64,000 nucleotides of DNA. It comes from Marmoricola sp. Leaf446. Its GTDB lineage: Bacteria; Actinomycetota; Actinomycetes; Propionibacteriales; Nocardioidaceae. Where the stretch lies: positions 307,849 to 371,848 of the forward strand of contig NZ_LMRF01000002.1 of assembly GCF_001424755.1 (NCBI RefSeq), read 5' to 3'. This document shows positions 9,100 through 17,454 of this stretch, piece by piece (within the stretch, counting starts at the first letter, position 1; each line of letters begins with the position of its first letter). A program made the translations under genes and the position numbers. The notes under the pieces were generated by a model. It ran no database searches. It was not told the origin of the DNA and saw only the letters and a list, made by a program, of their open reading frames with translations.

Positions 9100-9411
9100 A
9101 TGGCCGGCGAGGTAACCAAGCAAGATCAGTCACTCAACCGCGGGGCCCAGATGGTGGCGTCCGCCAAGGGTGACCTCGACCAGCAGCTCACCGGGCTGCG
9201 GGGCAAGCTCTCCAGCATCGGCGCCCAGTGGCGCGGCTCAGGCTCGTCGGCGTTCCAGCAGACGATGCAGCGCTGGGACGAGAGCGCCCGCAAGATCACC
9301 TCGGCGCTCGACGAGTTCGAGGCCAACCTGAAGTCCTCGGAGCAGACCTACAACGCCAGCGACGAGCAGCAGTCCTCCACCTTCAGCAAGCTGTCCGGCC
9401 GTCTCGGCTGA
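9100..9411 (+). CDS. WXG100-family ESX protein (EsxA/EsxB-like), 103 aa
   Basis: Small helical-hairpin protein of the type exported by type VII systems, usually as a dimer with a partner. The central turn has the WxG motif as WRG (GAQWRGSG, residues ~46-49). The second helix ends in TYNASDE, which fits the YxxxD/E secretion signal. The length is typical. ATG follows a purine-rich site (gaaaggggg). The next gene, 27 nt downstream, is a second WXG100 protein, so the two probably form the exported heterodimer. Confidence 0.93.
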   Translation: MAGEVTKQDQSLNRGAQMVASAKGDLDQQLTGLRGKLSSIGAQWRGSGSSAFQQTMQRWDESARKITSALDEFEANLKSSEQTYNASDEQQSSTFSKLSGRLG

Positions 9412-9438
9412 CCCAGACCAGATCACAGGAGCAGGGAC

Positions 9439-9732
9439 ATGAACGCAGGAGAGCTCAAGGTCAACTTCGGCGGCCTCGACACGGCCGCCGCCGACATCAT
9501 GGGATCGGCCAACCAGATCGAGGGTCGGCTCGACACCCTCGAGTCCGAGCTGGCGCCGCTGCGCGCCGACTGGACCGGTTCGGCGTCGGAGTCCTACCAG
9601 GCCGCCAAGGCCAAGTGGGACGCCGGTATGGCCGACATGAAGCAGCTGCTCGCCGACATCGGCAACGCGGTGACGCAGTCCAACAGCGACTACCAGTCCA
9701 CCGAGAGCGCCAACGCCTCTCGCTGGGGCTGA
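9439..9732 (+). CDS. WXG100-family ESX protein, partner, 97 aa
   Basis: Second member of the WXG100 pair. The turn motif is WTG (RADWTGSA, residue ~45) and the C-terminal signal is YQSTE, matching YxxxE. The ribosome site is aggag, 7 nt before ATG. In known systems the two partners pack antiparallel as a four-helix bundle, and the YxxxD/E of one partner is read by the last ATPase domain of EccC. Here both partners carry a matching motif. Confidence 0.93.
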   Translation: MNAGELKVNFGGLDTAAADIMGSANQIEGRLDTLESELAPLRADWTGSASESYQAAKAKWDAGMADMKQLLADIGNAVTQSNSDYQSTESANASRWG

Positions 9733-9836
9733 GCGGCACCAGCAGCACCAGCACCACCAGCAGCACCTGGGTGGGTCGGGCGTACGTCGTCCGGCCCACT
9801 CGGCAGCCATGTCAGCACGATCAGGGGGATCACACG

Positions 9837-10421
9837 ATGGTCATGGTTCACGACGGCGGCGGCGGGGGCGGCCGCCAGGTCCTGATGCTCCTCGACGAGA
9901 TCGAGGCCATCGCGCGTCAGACGATGGGGGCGATGCAGTCCGACGCCAACGCGCAGACCTCCACCTTCCGCAACGGCAACCTCGCACCCGGCGCCTTCAA
10001 CGGCCTCGAGCAGGGCCTGGAGTTCCAGGCCCAGGAGCAGGCGGCCCAGCAGGTCTTCGTCGCCACGATCGAGAAGGTGATGACCGACCTGGAGACCTTC
10101 GGCCAGACGCTGATGGCCAACGTGGCCAACTTCCGGCAGGTCGACCAGTCCAACGCCGACACCATCACCGCCATGCAGGCCGACGAGCAGGCCGCCACGA
10201 GCGTGATGGACAACGTCAACCAGGAGTACTCCGCGCCCGACCACACCTTCGCGTCGCAGGAGACCTTCCAGGATCAGGTCACGGGCAACGAGGCGCTCGA
10301 CGTCGAGCAGGACGAGACCACGCAGGTCCCGCTCGACGGCGGGGTCGACCCCGAGGTCGACGCCGACCGGGGCGACGGGTCGCGCGGCGACGGTCAGGGC
10401 GAGGGCGTCTCGTTCGAATGA
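9837..10421 (+). CDS. Putative type VII substrate or accessory protein, 194 aa
   Basis: Not recognised by family. After a Gly-rich start (HDGGGGGGRQ), residues ~15-130 are strongly helical and rich in Gln, Ala, Met and Glu with few Lys or Arg. Next comes NQEYSAPDH, a YxxxD match at the end of the helical region, as in exported ESX proteins. The last ~50 residues are acidic and probably disordered. There is no WxG turn. It has a good ribosome site (aggggg) before ATG 9837, lies between the WXG100 pair and a mycosin, and overlaps the mycosin start as ATGA. Position, fold type and motif suggest a third exported factor; this is inferred. Confidence 0.7.
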   Translation: MVMVHDGGGGGGRQVLMLLDEIEAIARQTMGAMQSDANAQTSTFRNGNLAPGAFNGLEQGLEFQAQEQAAQQVFVATIEKVMTDLETFGQTLMANVANFRQVDQSNADTITAMQADEQAATSVMDNVNQEYSAPDHTFASQETFQDQVTGNEALDVEQDETTQVPLDGGVDPEVDADRGDGSRGDGQGEGVSFE

Positions 10422-11773
10422 GCATCCGCGCCGTCCTCGCCGCCGCGCTGGGGTCGACGCTCCTGGTGGGGAGCGTCGGCGCACCGGCGCTCGCCCGGCC
10501 CGCGGCGGACGGGGTCGCCCCGTCCGCGAAGCGCGAGCCGGCCCCGCGCCAGTGGTGGTACGACGCGATGCGCCTCGACCAGGCCCACCGCACGACCACC
10601 GGGAAGGGCGCCCAGGTCGCGATCATCGACACCGCCCTGGACACCAGCGTGCCCGAGCTGCGCGGGGCCGACGTCTCGCTGGGCACCGACTGCTTCGGCA
10701 AGAAGAGCAGGCCCGTGACCGGCATGGCCTCGGACCACGGGACCGCGATGACGGTCGGCGTCGTCGGTCAGGGCAACGGCGGCGTGCTGGGGGTCGCCCC
10801 GGACGCCACCGTGCGCTTCTACGGGATCGACCCCGACCCCGAGCGGCAGGGCTTCGAGTGCGACTCGGTCCTGATCGCCAAGCAGATCCGCAAGGCCGTG
10901 GACGAGGGCGCCGACGTGATCAGCATGTCGCTGGGAGCCGGTGACCAGACCGAGGAGCTCGCCCACGCCCGGGACAAGGGCGTGGTCGTGGTGATGGCCG
11001 CCGGCGCGCGCACCGAGGACAGCACCGCCATGGCGCTGCCGGCCGGGCTGCGGGGCTCGTTCGCCGTGCTGGCGGGCGGCAGCGACGGCCTCCCGTGGAG
11101 CGAGAACCCCGTCGGGCTGGCCGACCTCGACGCCTGGCCCACCATCACCGCACCCGGGATCGAGACACAGCTCGGCGGTGTCGTCGAGGGCCGTGGGTGG
11201 GTGCAGGGCGAGCCACGCACCGGCACGTCCGGCGCCACGGCGATCACCGCAGGCTCGTTCGCGCTGCTGAGGTCGCGCTATCCCGAGGCGACCGGCAACC
11301 AGCTGGTGCAGACGGTCATCCACCAGGTCGGCGGCAACGACTCGGGCGACCTCAGCTGGACCATGAAGGCGGGCTACGGCGGCCTGTCCGTCGTGCGAGC
11401 GCTGGAGACCGACCCGGCCGGCTACCCCGACGAGTACCCGCTGCTGCAGGAGAACCCGAAGGCCGTCATCGCGGCCTACCCCGCCAACGTCTACCAGGAC
11501 CCCGCGGAGAAGTCGGGGTCCGAGCAGACGACCGGGTCCGGGGACGAGCCCGACGGGACCTCGACCGCGAGCGGCGCCGACCAGTCCGCTGCGGCCGACG
11601 GTGCGTCCTCCGACGAGGGCGGCGTGCCGTTCCTGCCCATCGCCGGCGGCGCGGCGCTGCTGCTGGCCCTCGCCGGTGGGCTGGTGGCGTGGCAGCGCCG
11701 TACGCGTCGCCCAGCCGCTTCGCCCGACGCCAGCACGACCCGATCCACTCCGTCCGCACCGACCAGGGGGTAG
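10418..11773 (+). CDS. Mycosin, subtilisin-like membrane serine protease (first of two)
   Basis: S8-family protease of the MycP type, anchored outside the membrane and needed for stable ESX complexes. The 451-residue product has a signal peptide (ending ALARPA), a protease domain, a Ser/Asp-rich linker and a C-terminal membrane helix (PFLPIAGGAALLLALAGG) with a basic tail. Catalytic residues are Asp in AIIDTALD (~71), His in SDHGTAM (~108) and Ser in GTSGATA (~271). Where subtilases have the oxyanion Asn (AAGN), this one reads MAAGARTED, so that Asn is missing. The start overlaps the previous stop (ATGA). Confidence 0.9.
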   Translation: MSIRAVLAAALGSTLLVGSVGAPALARPAADGVAPSAKREPAPRQWWYDAMRLDQAHRTTTGKGAQVAIIDTALDTSVPELRGADVSLGTDCFGKKSRPVTGMASDHGTAMTVGVVGQGNGGVLGVAPDATVRFYGIDPDPERQGFECDSVLIAKQIRKAVDEGADVISMSLGAGDQTEELAHARDKGVVVVMAAGARTEDSTAMALPAGLRGSFAVLAGGSDGLPWSENPVGLADLDAWPTITAPGIETQLGGVVEGRGWVQGEPRTGTSGATAITAGSFALLRSRYPEATGNQLVQTVIHQVGGNDSGDLSWTMKAGYGGLSVVRALETDPAGYPDEYPLLQENPKAVIAAYPANVYQDPAEKSGSEQTTGSGDEPDGTSTASGADQSAAADGASSDEGGVPFLPIAGGAALLLALAGGLVAWQRRTRRPAASPDASTTRSTPSAPTRG

Positions 11774-11779
11774 CACGAC

Positions 11780-13378
11780 ATGGGACCGAAGGAAGCCGAG
11801 CTCAAGAAGGCGCTCGACAGCAACCCCGACGCCCTGCTCAACGCCGAGCAGCGCTGGCAGAGCGCCAGCGAGGGCCTGATCGCGGTGGCCGAGGCCCTGC
11901 GGTCGCGACGCAGCGAGCTCCAGGTCGCCTGGCCCTCGGGCGAGGACGGCGTGGCGGCCACGGCCGCCTTCGAGAAGCTGGCCAGCCACGTCGAGGACAA
12001 CGCCGACCGGCTGCAGCGCGGCGCGGACGCCTGCCGGGCCGCGTGGCGGGCCATGGACCAGGCGGCCAAGGACTTCCACAGCCTGCCCGAGCCGCCCGCC
12101 GGGTCGGCCGCGCTCGGCCCCGACGCCACGCCCCAGCAGACGAAGGCGGCGGACGAGGCCCGGACCGAGGGCCAGGCGGCCCGCGAGGCCGAGGCCGCGA
12201 AGTACGTCGGCCAGATGAACACCCGCTTCAGCACCGCCCAGTCCCGGATGGCCGAGGCGGCGCCGTACGACGCGGGCGTGAGCCAGCCCCCGCCGCCCTC
12301 GGGCACCGACCAGTCCTACTCGGGCAACGGCGGCGGTTCCTACGCCGCCCCGGGCAGCGGCGGCACCGGTCCCTACTCCACGAGCACCAGCGGCACCTTC
12401 GCCGGCTCGGCCGTGGGCATCTCCATGCTCGGCGGCCGCCCGGTCCTCGGTGGCACCGTGCGCCCGGGCAACGGCCAGGGCGTCGGCGGTGACGGCGCGA
12501 CGGCCGACGGCGTCGTCGGCGGAACGGTCCCGGGCGCCGGGACCGGCGGTGCGGGCGGGTCGGGCGCGACCGGCGGCTCCGTCGCCGGCGGCAGCGCGGG
12601 GCTCGGCGGCGGCACGGGCGGCGCCATGGGCGCCGGTGGTGCGGCCGCGATCCTCGGTGGCGGCAAGGGACTGCTCGGCAAGGTCGGCGGCGCCGGGGCC
12701 GCCGGCCGTGGCGCCGGCGCGGCCGGCGCCTCGGCCCGGGCCGCAGGCGGGGCCGCCTCGGCCAAGGGCGGCACCATCGGCGGCCGGTCCGCCGGTGCTG
12801 CCGCGTCCAAGGGCGTCCTCGGTGGTCGCAGCGCCGCCACCGCGGGCGGGGCGGGCCAGACGGCCGGCGGCCGCAGCGGTGTTGCCGGCGGCCAGCAGGC
12901 GGGAGGCCGCAGCGCAGGCGGTCAGCAGGCCGGTGGCCGCGGCGGCGCGGCCGGGGGTCAGCAGGCCGGTGGCCGCAGCGCGGGCGGCCAGCAGGCCGGT
13001 GGTCGGAGCGCAGGGAGCTCGGGCGGCCGTTCGGGTGGCGCAGCCGGACGCTCCGCGGGTGCCGCGGGTCGACCGACCTCCGGCGGCATGCAGGCCGGTG
13101 GTCGCAGTGCGGCGGCCGGCAGCAACGCGCAGGCCGGCAGCGGCGCGACCGGCAGGTCGGGCACCGCAGCCGGGTCCAGGTCCGCCGCGCCGGGGAGCAA
13201 CGCGGCCGGCGCCCGCAACGGCGGCGCCGGTGCCCGCGGCACTGGTCCCGGCTCGACCGGCCAGGCCGGGCGTGGCGCCCAGCGTGGTTCCGACGAGAAG
13301 GCGGACACGCGCAGGTCCATGGTCATGGCCGAGGACTGGCTCGACGACGACGACGTCGCGCCCGACGTCCTGCAGTAG
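11780..13378 (+). CDS. Large Gly/Ala-rich putative type VII substrate, 532 aa
   Basis: The N-terminal ~150 residues are helical, with a WXG/PPE-like look: RWQSASEGLIAVAEALRSRR, then AWPSGEDG and a third helix ending DACRAAWRAMDQA. From about residue 165 it is low complexity, rich in Gly, Ala, Ser and Gln, with a block of GGQQAGGR repeats (about residues 370-412). The last 15 residues are acidic (AEDWLDDDDVAPDVLQ). This layout resembles EspB/PPE-like ESX substrates of actinobacteria, whose helical head is exported and whose tail is disordered. It begins 7 nt after the mycosin stop with a ribosome site (caggggg). Function is not known. Confidence 0.75.
   Translation: MGPKEAELKKALDSNPDALLNAEQRWQSASEGLIAVAEALRSRRSELQVAWPSGEDGVAATAAFEKLASHVEDNADRLQRGADACRAAWRAMDQAAKDFHSLPEPPAGSAALGPDATPQQTKAADEARTEGQAAREAEAAKYVGQMNTRFSTAQSRMAEAAPYDAGVSQPPPPSGTDQSYSGNGGGSYAAPGSGGTGPYSTSTSGTFAGSAVGISMLGGRPVLGGTVRPGNGQGVGGDGATADGVVGGTVPGAGTGGAGGSGATGGSVAGGSAGLGGGTGGAMGAGGAAAILGGGKGLLGKVGGAGAAGRGAGAAGASARAAGGAASAKGGTIGGRSAGAAASKGVLGGRSAATAGGAGQTAGGRSGVAGGQQAGGRSAGGQQAGGRGGAAGGQQAGGRSAGGQQAGGRSAGSSGGRSGGAAGRSAGAAGRPTSGGMQAGGRSAAAGSNAQAGSGATGRSGTAAGSRSAAPGSNAAGARNGGAGARGTGPGSTGQAGRGAQRGSDEKADTRRSMVMAEDWLDDDDVAPDVLQ
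12866..13053 (+). repeat. In-frame GGQQAGGR(S/G)A repeats
   Basis: Four copies of GGQQAGGR lie within a longer GGR/SAGG low-complexity stretch. The DNA units are near-identical (ggccagcaggccggtggccg type), so copy number could vary by slippage without a frameshift if whole codons are gained or lost. Confidence 0.75.
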
Positions 13379-13452
13379 TCCGCCCCGCCCCGGGTCGACG
13401 CTGCTCCGTCCGCGCCGACCCGGGGTAGCGCATCCCTGGGTCCGCCGTGCGG

Positions 13453-13462
13453 CGGATGTCCG
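13453..13462. promoter_or_regulatory. CGGATGTCCG motif upstream of eccD
   Basis: Exact second copy of the 10-mer found at 8930. It lies 150 nt before the eccD start, compared with 170 nt before the first WXG100 gene. A shared regulator is possible; the evidence is only the matching sequence and position. Confidence 0.3.
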
Positions 13463-13602
13463 TCAGGGGATCCGCAGTTTGCCGCTTCGGGTGAGGCGGG
13501 TCCGTTTGTGCCGATATCGTCGTCCCGTCCCGGTGACCGCGTCCGACTGCTCGTCGTGCGCCGGCCCGGGGCGTCCAGTCCAGATCGACCCGGGGGTGCT
13601 CC

Positions 13603-14970
13603 ATGACGCAGGTCGCCGTGCCTGAGGGCGGTGTCGCGGGCGGCGGGCTGCTGCGCCTGACGGTCGTCGTCGGCGAGCGTCGCCACGACCTCGCGCTCCC
13701 GGGGCAGCTCCCCGTCGCCGAGCTCGTGCCCGAGCTCGCCCGGACCCTCAACCTGCTCGACGCGGAGTCGGTGTACGCCGGCTACGACCTCGTCGCCGCC
13801 GACGGTCGCCGTCTCGAGGGTGACCTGGGGCTGTTCGCGCAAGGGGTCGACCCGGGCAGCGTGCTGACCCTGACCGCCGGCGTCGACAAGCCCGCGCCGC
13901 GGGTCTACGACGACGTCGTGGAGGCGATGGCCGACGCCGTCGAGGCCGACATGCGTCCCTGGGACCCCGCCACCGGGCGGCGTACCGCCCTGGGAGCCGC
14001 GGCGCTCGTGCTCGGGCTGGGCGCCCTCGCGCTGGGCCTGCAGCGTCCCGACCTCGTCGCCGGTGCCGCGGCCGGCGTCTCCGGTCTCGTCCTCGTCGTC
14101 GCCGCCGTGGTGCTCGCCCGGGTGCGGGCCGAGCACGAGACGGCCGTGATGCTCGCCTGGGCCGGTGTCGTGTTCGCCGCCGTCGGTGGCGTCACCGCCG
14201 CCCCGGCCGGTCCGGTGCTGGGCCTGCCGGCCGCCGTCGGTGCCGGCGCCGCCCTCGCCGTGAGCCTGGTGGCGGTGTTCGGCCTGACCGAGCACCGTGC
14301 GTCCCTCGTGCCCGCGGCCGCCGTCAGTGCCGGTCTCGGCGTCGCCAACGGCGTCGTCGCCGCCACCACCTTCGGCGCGCAGGCCGTGCACACCGTGCTC
14401 CTGGTCGTCGTGGTCCTCGCCGGCAGCGCCGTCCCGTGGGTGGCGCTCTCCTCGACCAGCACCCGGGTCCCGCAGGCCCAGGACCACGCCCAGCTCACCG
14501 CGGAGGCGTTCCCGGTGGACGCGGGGGCCGTGCGCCGCGACGCCAAGATCGGCCACGAGGTGCTGCTGGCGGTCACGGCGACCGTGGGCCTGCTGCTCGT
14601 GCTGACCGCGCCGATGGCGGTCTCGCTGGGCGTGACCGGCACCTTCGTCGCGGTCTGCGCCTGCGTGGTGCTGCTGCTGCGGACGCGTCAGTACCGGGTG
14701 GGACCCGAGGTCGTGACCGGCCTTGGCTGCGCGGTCGCCGGCTTCGCCTCGCTCTGCGTCGGCATCGTGCTGTTCCAGCGCTCCTGGCTCCCGGTGCTGG
14801 CCGTCGTGCTGGCCGTCACCGCCGTGGTCCTGCTCGTCACCACCCTGGTCCCGCGACCGCCCTCGGTCCGCTGGGGTCGGCTCGGCGACGTCGCCGAGCT
14901 GACCGCGCTGGTGGCGATGATCCCGCTGGTGGTGGTCGCGGTCGGCGTCGTGGCGGCGGTGACCTCGTGA
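13603..14970 (+). CDS. eccD: Type VII secretion integral membrane protein EccD (second of two)
   Basis: A 455-residue protein with an N-terminal ubiquitin-like domain (residues ~15-92, LLRLTVVVGERRHDLALPGQ to SVLTLTAG), a cytoplasmic helix (YDDVVEAMADAVE) and about eleven membrane helices. This is the standard EccD arrangement and the clearer of the two EccD candidates here. In ESX structures EccD forms a dimer surrounding the pore, so the two different copies might form a heterodimer. ATG follows gggggtg. About 225 bp separate it from the preceding gene, so it may have its own promoter. Confidence 0.88.
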   Translation: MTQVAVPEGGVAGGGLLRLTVVVGERRHDLALPGQLPVAELVPELARTLNLLDAESVYAGYDLVAADGRRLEGDLGLFAQGVDPGSVLTLTAGVDKPAPRVYDDVVEAMADAVEADMRPWDPATGRRTALGAAALVLGLGALALGLQRPDLVAGAAAGVSGLVLVVAAVVLARVRAEHETAVMLAWAGVVFAAVGGVTAAPAGPVLGLPAAVGAGAALAVSLVAVFGLTEHRASLVPAAAVSAGLGVANGVVAATTFGAQAVHTVLLVVVVLAGSAVPWVALSSTSTRVPQAQDHAQLTAEAFPVDAGAVRRDAKIGHEVLLAVTATVGLLLVLTAPMAVSLGVTGTFVAVCACVVLLLRTRQYRVGPEVVTGLGCAVAGFASLCVGIVLFQRSWLPVLAVVLAVTAVVLLVTTLVPRPPSVRWGRLGDVAELTALVAMIPLVVVAVGVVAAVTS

Positions 14971-15022
14971 CCGCCCGTCCCAGACCTGCCTCGCCCGGCT
15001 CGACGTAGCCCCGGCCCGCGCC

Positions 15023-15028
15023 TACTGT
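15023..15028 (+). promoter_or_regulatory. -10 box (TACTGT) for the LPETG protein gene
   Basis: TACTGT lies in a short AT-richer patch 50 nt before the ATG. It predicts a leader of about 43 nt that contains the ribosome site gggggaga. Confidence 0.4.
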
Positions 15029-15077
15029 TCGTCACGTTTTGCATCTGTACGCACCGCACATCGGGGGAGAACCACAC

Positions 15078-15980
15078 ATGACCGACCGATCCACCACGCG
15101 TGTCGAGGCGCCCGCCCGGCGCCCGCGACGCACCCGCCGCGCCCGGCAGTCCCTGGCCGTGACCCTGATGGCCGTCGGCCTCGTCGTGGGGGCGTTCGCC
15201 GCTCCCTCGATGGCCGAGGACGCCGGTCTCGAGACCCAGGCCGCGAGCACGCTCGACGCGGCCGCGCAGGACGTCCTTCCCGCGGCCGATGGCCTCCCCG
15301 GGCTGCCGCCCGGTCAGGATGGCGAGAACCCGGGCCAGGGTGGCGACAACGAGCCGGGCCCGGGTGGGGACACCCCGGGCAACGGTTGCCCCGGCGACCT
15401 CTACGAGGGCAACGACACCTGTGACCTGATCGAGGTCACGTGTGACAGCAATTCTGAGCTGGATCCTCTTACGGGTGTGTGCCAGATCATTTCGACGGAT
15501 CCCGACGATGACGAGGACGGGGAGACCCCCAACCCGAACCCCAACCCGAACCCGAACCCCAACCCGAACCCGAACCCGAACCCGAACCCGAACCCGAACC
15601 CGAACCCCAACCCGAACCCCACCCCGGGCACTCCCCAGACGCCGGAAACCCCGCAGACGCCGGGCACCCCCAGCGCCCAGCCCGGGGGCTACAGCGGCCC
15701 CGCTGCCTCGCCCGGCAGCCTCAGCAACCCCCTCGGCGTGGCCGAGGGCAGCGTGCCCGGTGCCGAGGCTGCTGCGCCGGTGACCTCGTGCAGCGACTCC
15801 GTCATCTGCCAGTCGGCCCCGGCCGCGACCTCGGCGGGCACGGCGACGACCGGCCTGCCCGAGACGGGTGCGGCCGAGAACAGCCGTCAGCTGCTCGCCG
15901 TCGGTGTCGGCCTGCTGCTGGCCGGTGGCCTGCTGCTCAAGCCCGGCCGCCGTGGCCGTCACCGCCTCGTCGGCGCGTGA
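15078..15980 (+). CDS. Sortase-anchored surface protein with Asn-Pro repeat (LPETG)
   Basis: 300 residues. A basic n-region (RRPRRTRRARQS), hydrophobic core and AFAAPSMAED cleavage region make a signal peptide. Next comes a Gly/Pro-rich segment, then a short module with four Cys (CPGDL, DTCDL, VTCDS, GVCQ), an acidic patch (DPDDDEDGE) and 15 consecutive Asn-Pro pairs. After a Pro/Thr-rich stalk it ends with LPETG, a hydrophobic helix and RRGRRHR-like basic residues, a complete cell-wall sorting signal. A sortase would link the Thr to peptidoglycan; no sortase gene is in this window. The start is chosen for its ribosome site (gggggaga). It lies inside the ESX locus, between eccD and eccB, so a link to secretion is possible but not shown. 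Confidence 0.88.
   Translation: MTDRSTTRVEAPARRPRRTRRARQSLAVTLMAVGLVVGAFAAPSMAEDAGLETQAASTLDAAAQDVLPAADGLPGLPPGQDGENPGQGGDNEPGPGGDTPGNGCPGDLYEGNDTCDLIEVTCDSNSELDPLTGVCQIISTDPDDDEDGETPNPNPNPNPNPNPNPNPNPNPNPNPNPNPNPTPGTPQTPETPQTPGTPSAQPGGYSGPAASPGSLSNPLGVAEGSVPGAEAAAPVTSCSDSVICQSAPAATSAGTATTGLPETGAAENSRQLLAVGVGLLLAGGLLLKPGRRGRHRLVGA
15531..15620 (+). repeat. 15 x 6-bp tandem repeat encoding (Asn-Pro)15
   Basis: Fifteen units of aaccc(g/c) in a row. The unit is two codons, so gain or loss of units keeps the frame. Eleven units end in g and four in c. Confidence 0.95.
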
Positions 15981-16016
15981 CGGACAGCGACACCGCGCAC
16001 CAGCACCGCCCGTGAC

Positions 16017-16048
16017 GTGACGCCGGGGCCCTCGGGCCCCGGCGTCAC
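16017..16048 (+). terminator. Strong hairpin after LPETG protein gene
   Basis: A perfect 15-bp stem (gtgacgccggggccc and its complement) closes on a 2-nt centre. It separates the surface-protein gene from eccB, so eccB-mycP are probably transcribed separately. Confidence 0.85.
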
Positions 16049-16110
16049 CCACGGCGCAGCACCTGCACCACCTGCAGCGACGACCAGACCGAGGGGAGGG
16101 CGGGGACGCC

Positions 16111-17454
16111 ATGTCGAGCAAGCGTGACCTGGTGGAGGCCCACGGCTACAACCGCCGTCGTCTCGTCACCGCGTTCGTCAGCGGCGCACCGGGCGGCCGT
16201 GAGGTCGAGCCCGTTCGCTACGGCCGCACCATCATCGGCGGCATCGTGCTCGCCCTCATGGTGGTGGCCGGGGCCGCGGTGAGCGGGTTCCTCCAGAAGC
16301 CCCCTCCCAAGGACTGGGACCAGGCGGGCCTGGTGATCGGCAAGGACAGCGGATCCCGCTTCTACGCCTACCAGGGCTCGCTCTACCCCATCATCAACAT
16401 CGCCTCCGCCCGGCTGCTCCTGGAGCCCGGCACCAAGCCGGTGACGATCGCGGACGACGTGATCGCCGGCAAGAAGGCCGGGGCGACCATCGGCATCGCC
16501 GGCGCCCCCGAGGTCCTCCCCACTCCGAGCGAGCTCGTCGACCAGGGCTGGACCGCCTGCACCAACTCCGGTGGTGGCATCCGCGTCAGCCTGACCGACC
16601 AGCCGCTCTCGCGCCCCGCCGACGGTGCGGCCCTGCTGGTGGAATCCGAGGGCAGGAGCTTCCTCGTCGCGGGCGAGCGACGGTTCGCCGTGCCCACGGG
16701 CTCGGCCGGCCAGCAGGTGCTGCGCTCGCTCGGCCTCGACGGGATCGCGCCCGTGCAGGTGTCCGGGCTCTGGCTCGGCCTCGTGCCCGAGGGCAGCGAG
16801 CTCGGCACCGAGACGCTGCCCGGCTACGGCAAGGCGGTGGACACCGGCGTCGAGGGGCTCGACCGGGTCGGGACCCCCGTCGAGGTGGGCGACCTGCACT
16901 TCGTGGTCAGCGAGCGGGGCACCCTGCTGCGCACCACCGAGTTCGCCGACCTCGTCTACCGCGCGTTCCAGCAGCCGGTCGAGAAGCAGCTGGCCGAGCT
17001 CGAGCAGCTCGACACCACGTCCGGCTCGGCCGGGCACCCCGGCGACTGGCCCGAGTCCGCGGTGACGCCGTACAGCCAGTCCACGACGCCCTGCCTGCGG
17101 ATGGACAGCGGCGAGGAGCAGGCACCGGTGGTCCGGCTCGCCGAGGTCACCGACGACAGCGCCCTGTCCGACAGCACCGAGCTGGTCCGCAACGTCTCGC
17201 TCCGCAGCGGCGCCGTGGTCCGCGCGGTCAGCGGCGCCAACGTCATCGACCAGGGTGCGGTCTACCTGGTCGACGGGAGCGGCACCAGCTACGCCGTCGG
17301 CAGCCGTTCGGACGGCAGCGGGCTGGTCTCGCTCGGCTACGGCGACTACGCACCGCGGCCGGTCCCGGCCTCGTGGATGGACCTGTTCGCGCCCGGCCCG
17401 CAGCTCAGCCCCGAGGCGGCCTCGAAGCGGCCGGCGACCGTGAGCCAGTCGTGA
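16111..17454 (+). CDS. eccB: Type VII secretion protein EccB
   Basis: Periplasm-side core subunit of the ESX membrane complex. The 447-residue product opens with the family signature: a short basic cytoplasmic segment (SSKRDLVEAHGYNRRRLVTA), then YGRTIIGG and one membrane helix (~42-60), then a large extracytoplasmic repeat domain. KPPPKDWDQAG and GTSYAVGSRS are typical of the family. The ribosome site is ggggaggg before ATG. Its stop overlaps the GTG of the second mycosin (GTGA), so the two are coupled, as in many ESX loci. Confidence 0.95.
   Translation: MSSKRDLVEAHGYNRRRLVTAFVSGAPGGREVEPVRYGRTIIGGIVLALMVVAGAAVSGFLQKPPPKDWDQAGLVIGKDSGSRFYAYQGSLYPIINIASARLLLEPGTKPVTIADDVIAGKKAGATIGIAGAPEVLPTPSELVDQGWTACTNSGGGIRVSLTDQPLSRPADGAALLVESEGRSFLVAGERRFAVPTGSAGQQVLRSLGLDGIAPVQVSGLWLGLVPEGSELGTETLPGYGKAVDTGVEGLDRVGTPVEVGDLHFVVSERGTLLRTTEFADLVYRAFQQPVEKQLAELEQLDTTSGSAGHPGDWPESAVTPYSQSTTPCLRMDSGEEQAPVVRLAEVTDDSALSDSTELVRNVSLRSGAVVRAVSGANVIDQGAVYLVDGSGTSYAVGSRSDGSGLVSLGYGDYAPRPVPASWMDLFAPGPQLSPEAASKRPATVSQS

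Noticed and set aside
3122-9133. Very long minus-strand frame extending eccC to 2003 residues
   Set aside because: The part beyond 7114 is antisense to the EccD-like gene and very Arg/Gly-rich; EccC similarity starts at the GTG at 7114.
15531-15620. CRISPR-like or minisatellite array
   Set aside because: It is an uninterrupted 6-bp coding repeat with no spacers, inside a clear surface-protein gene.
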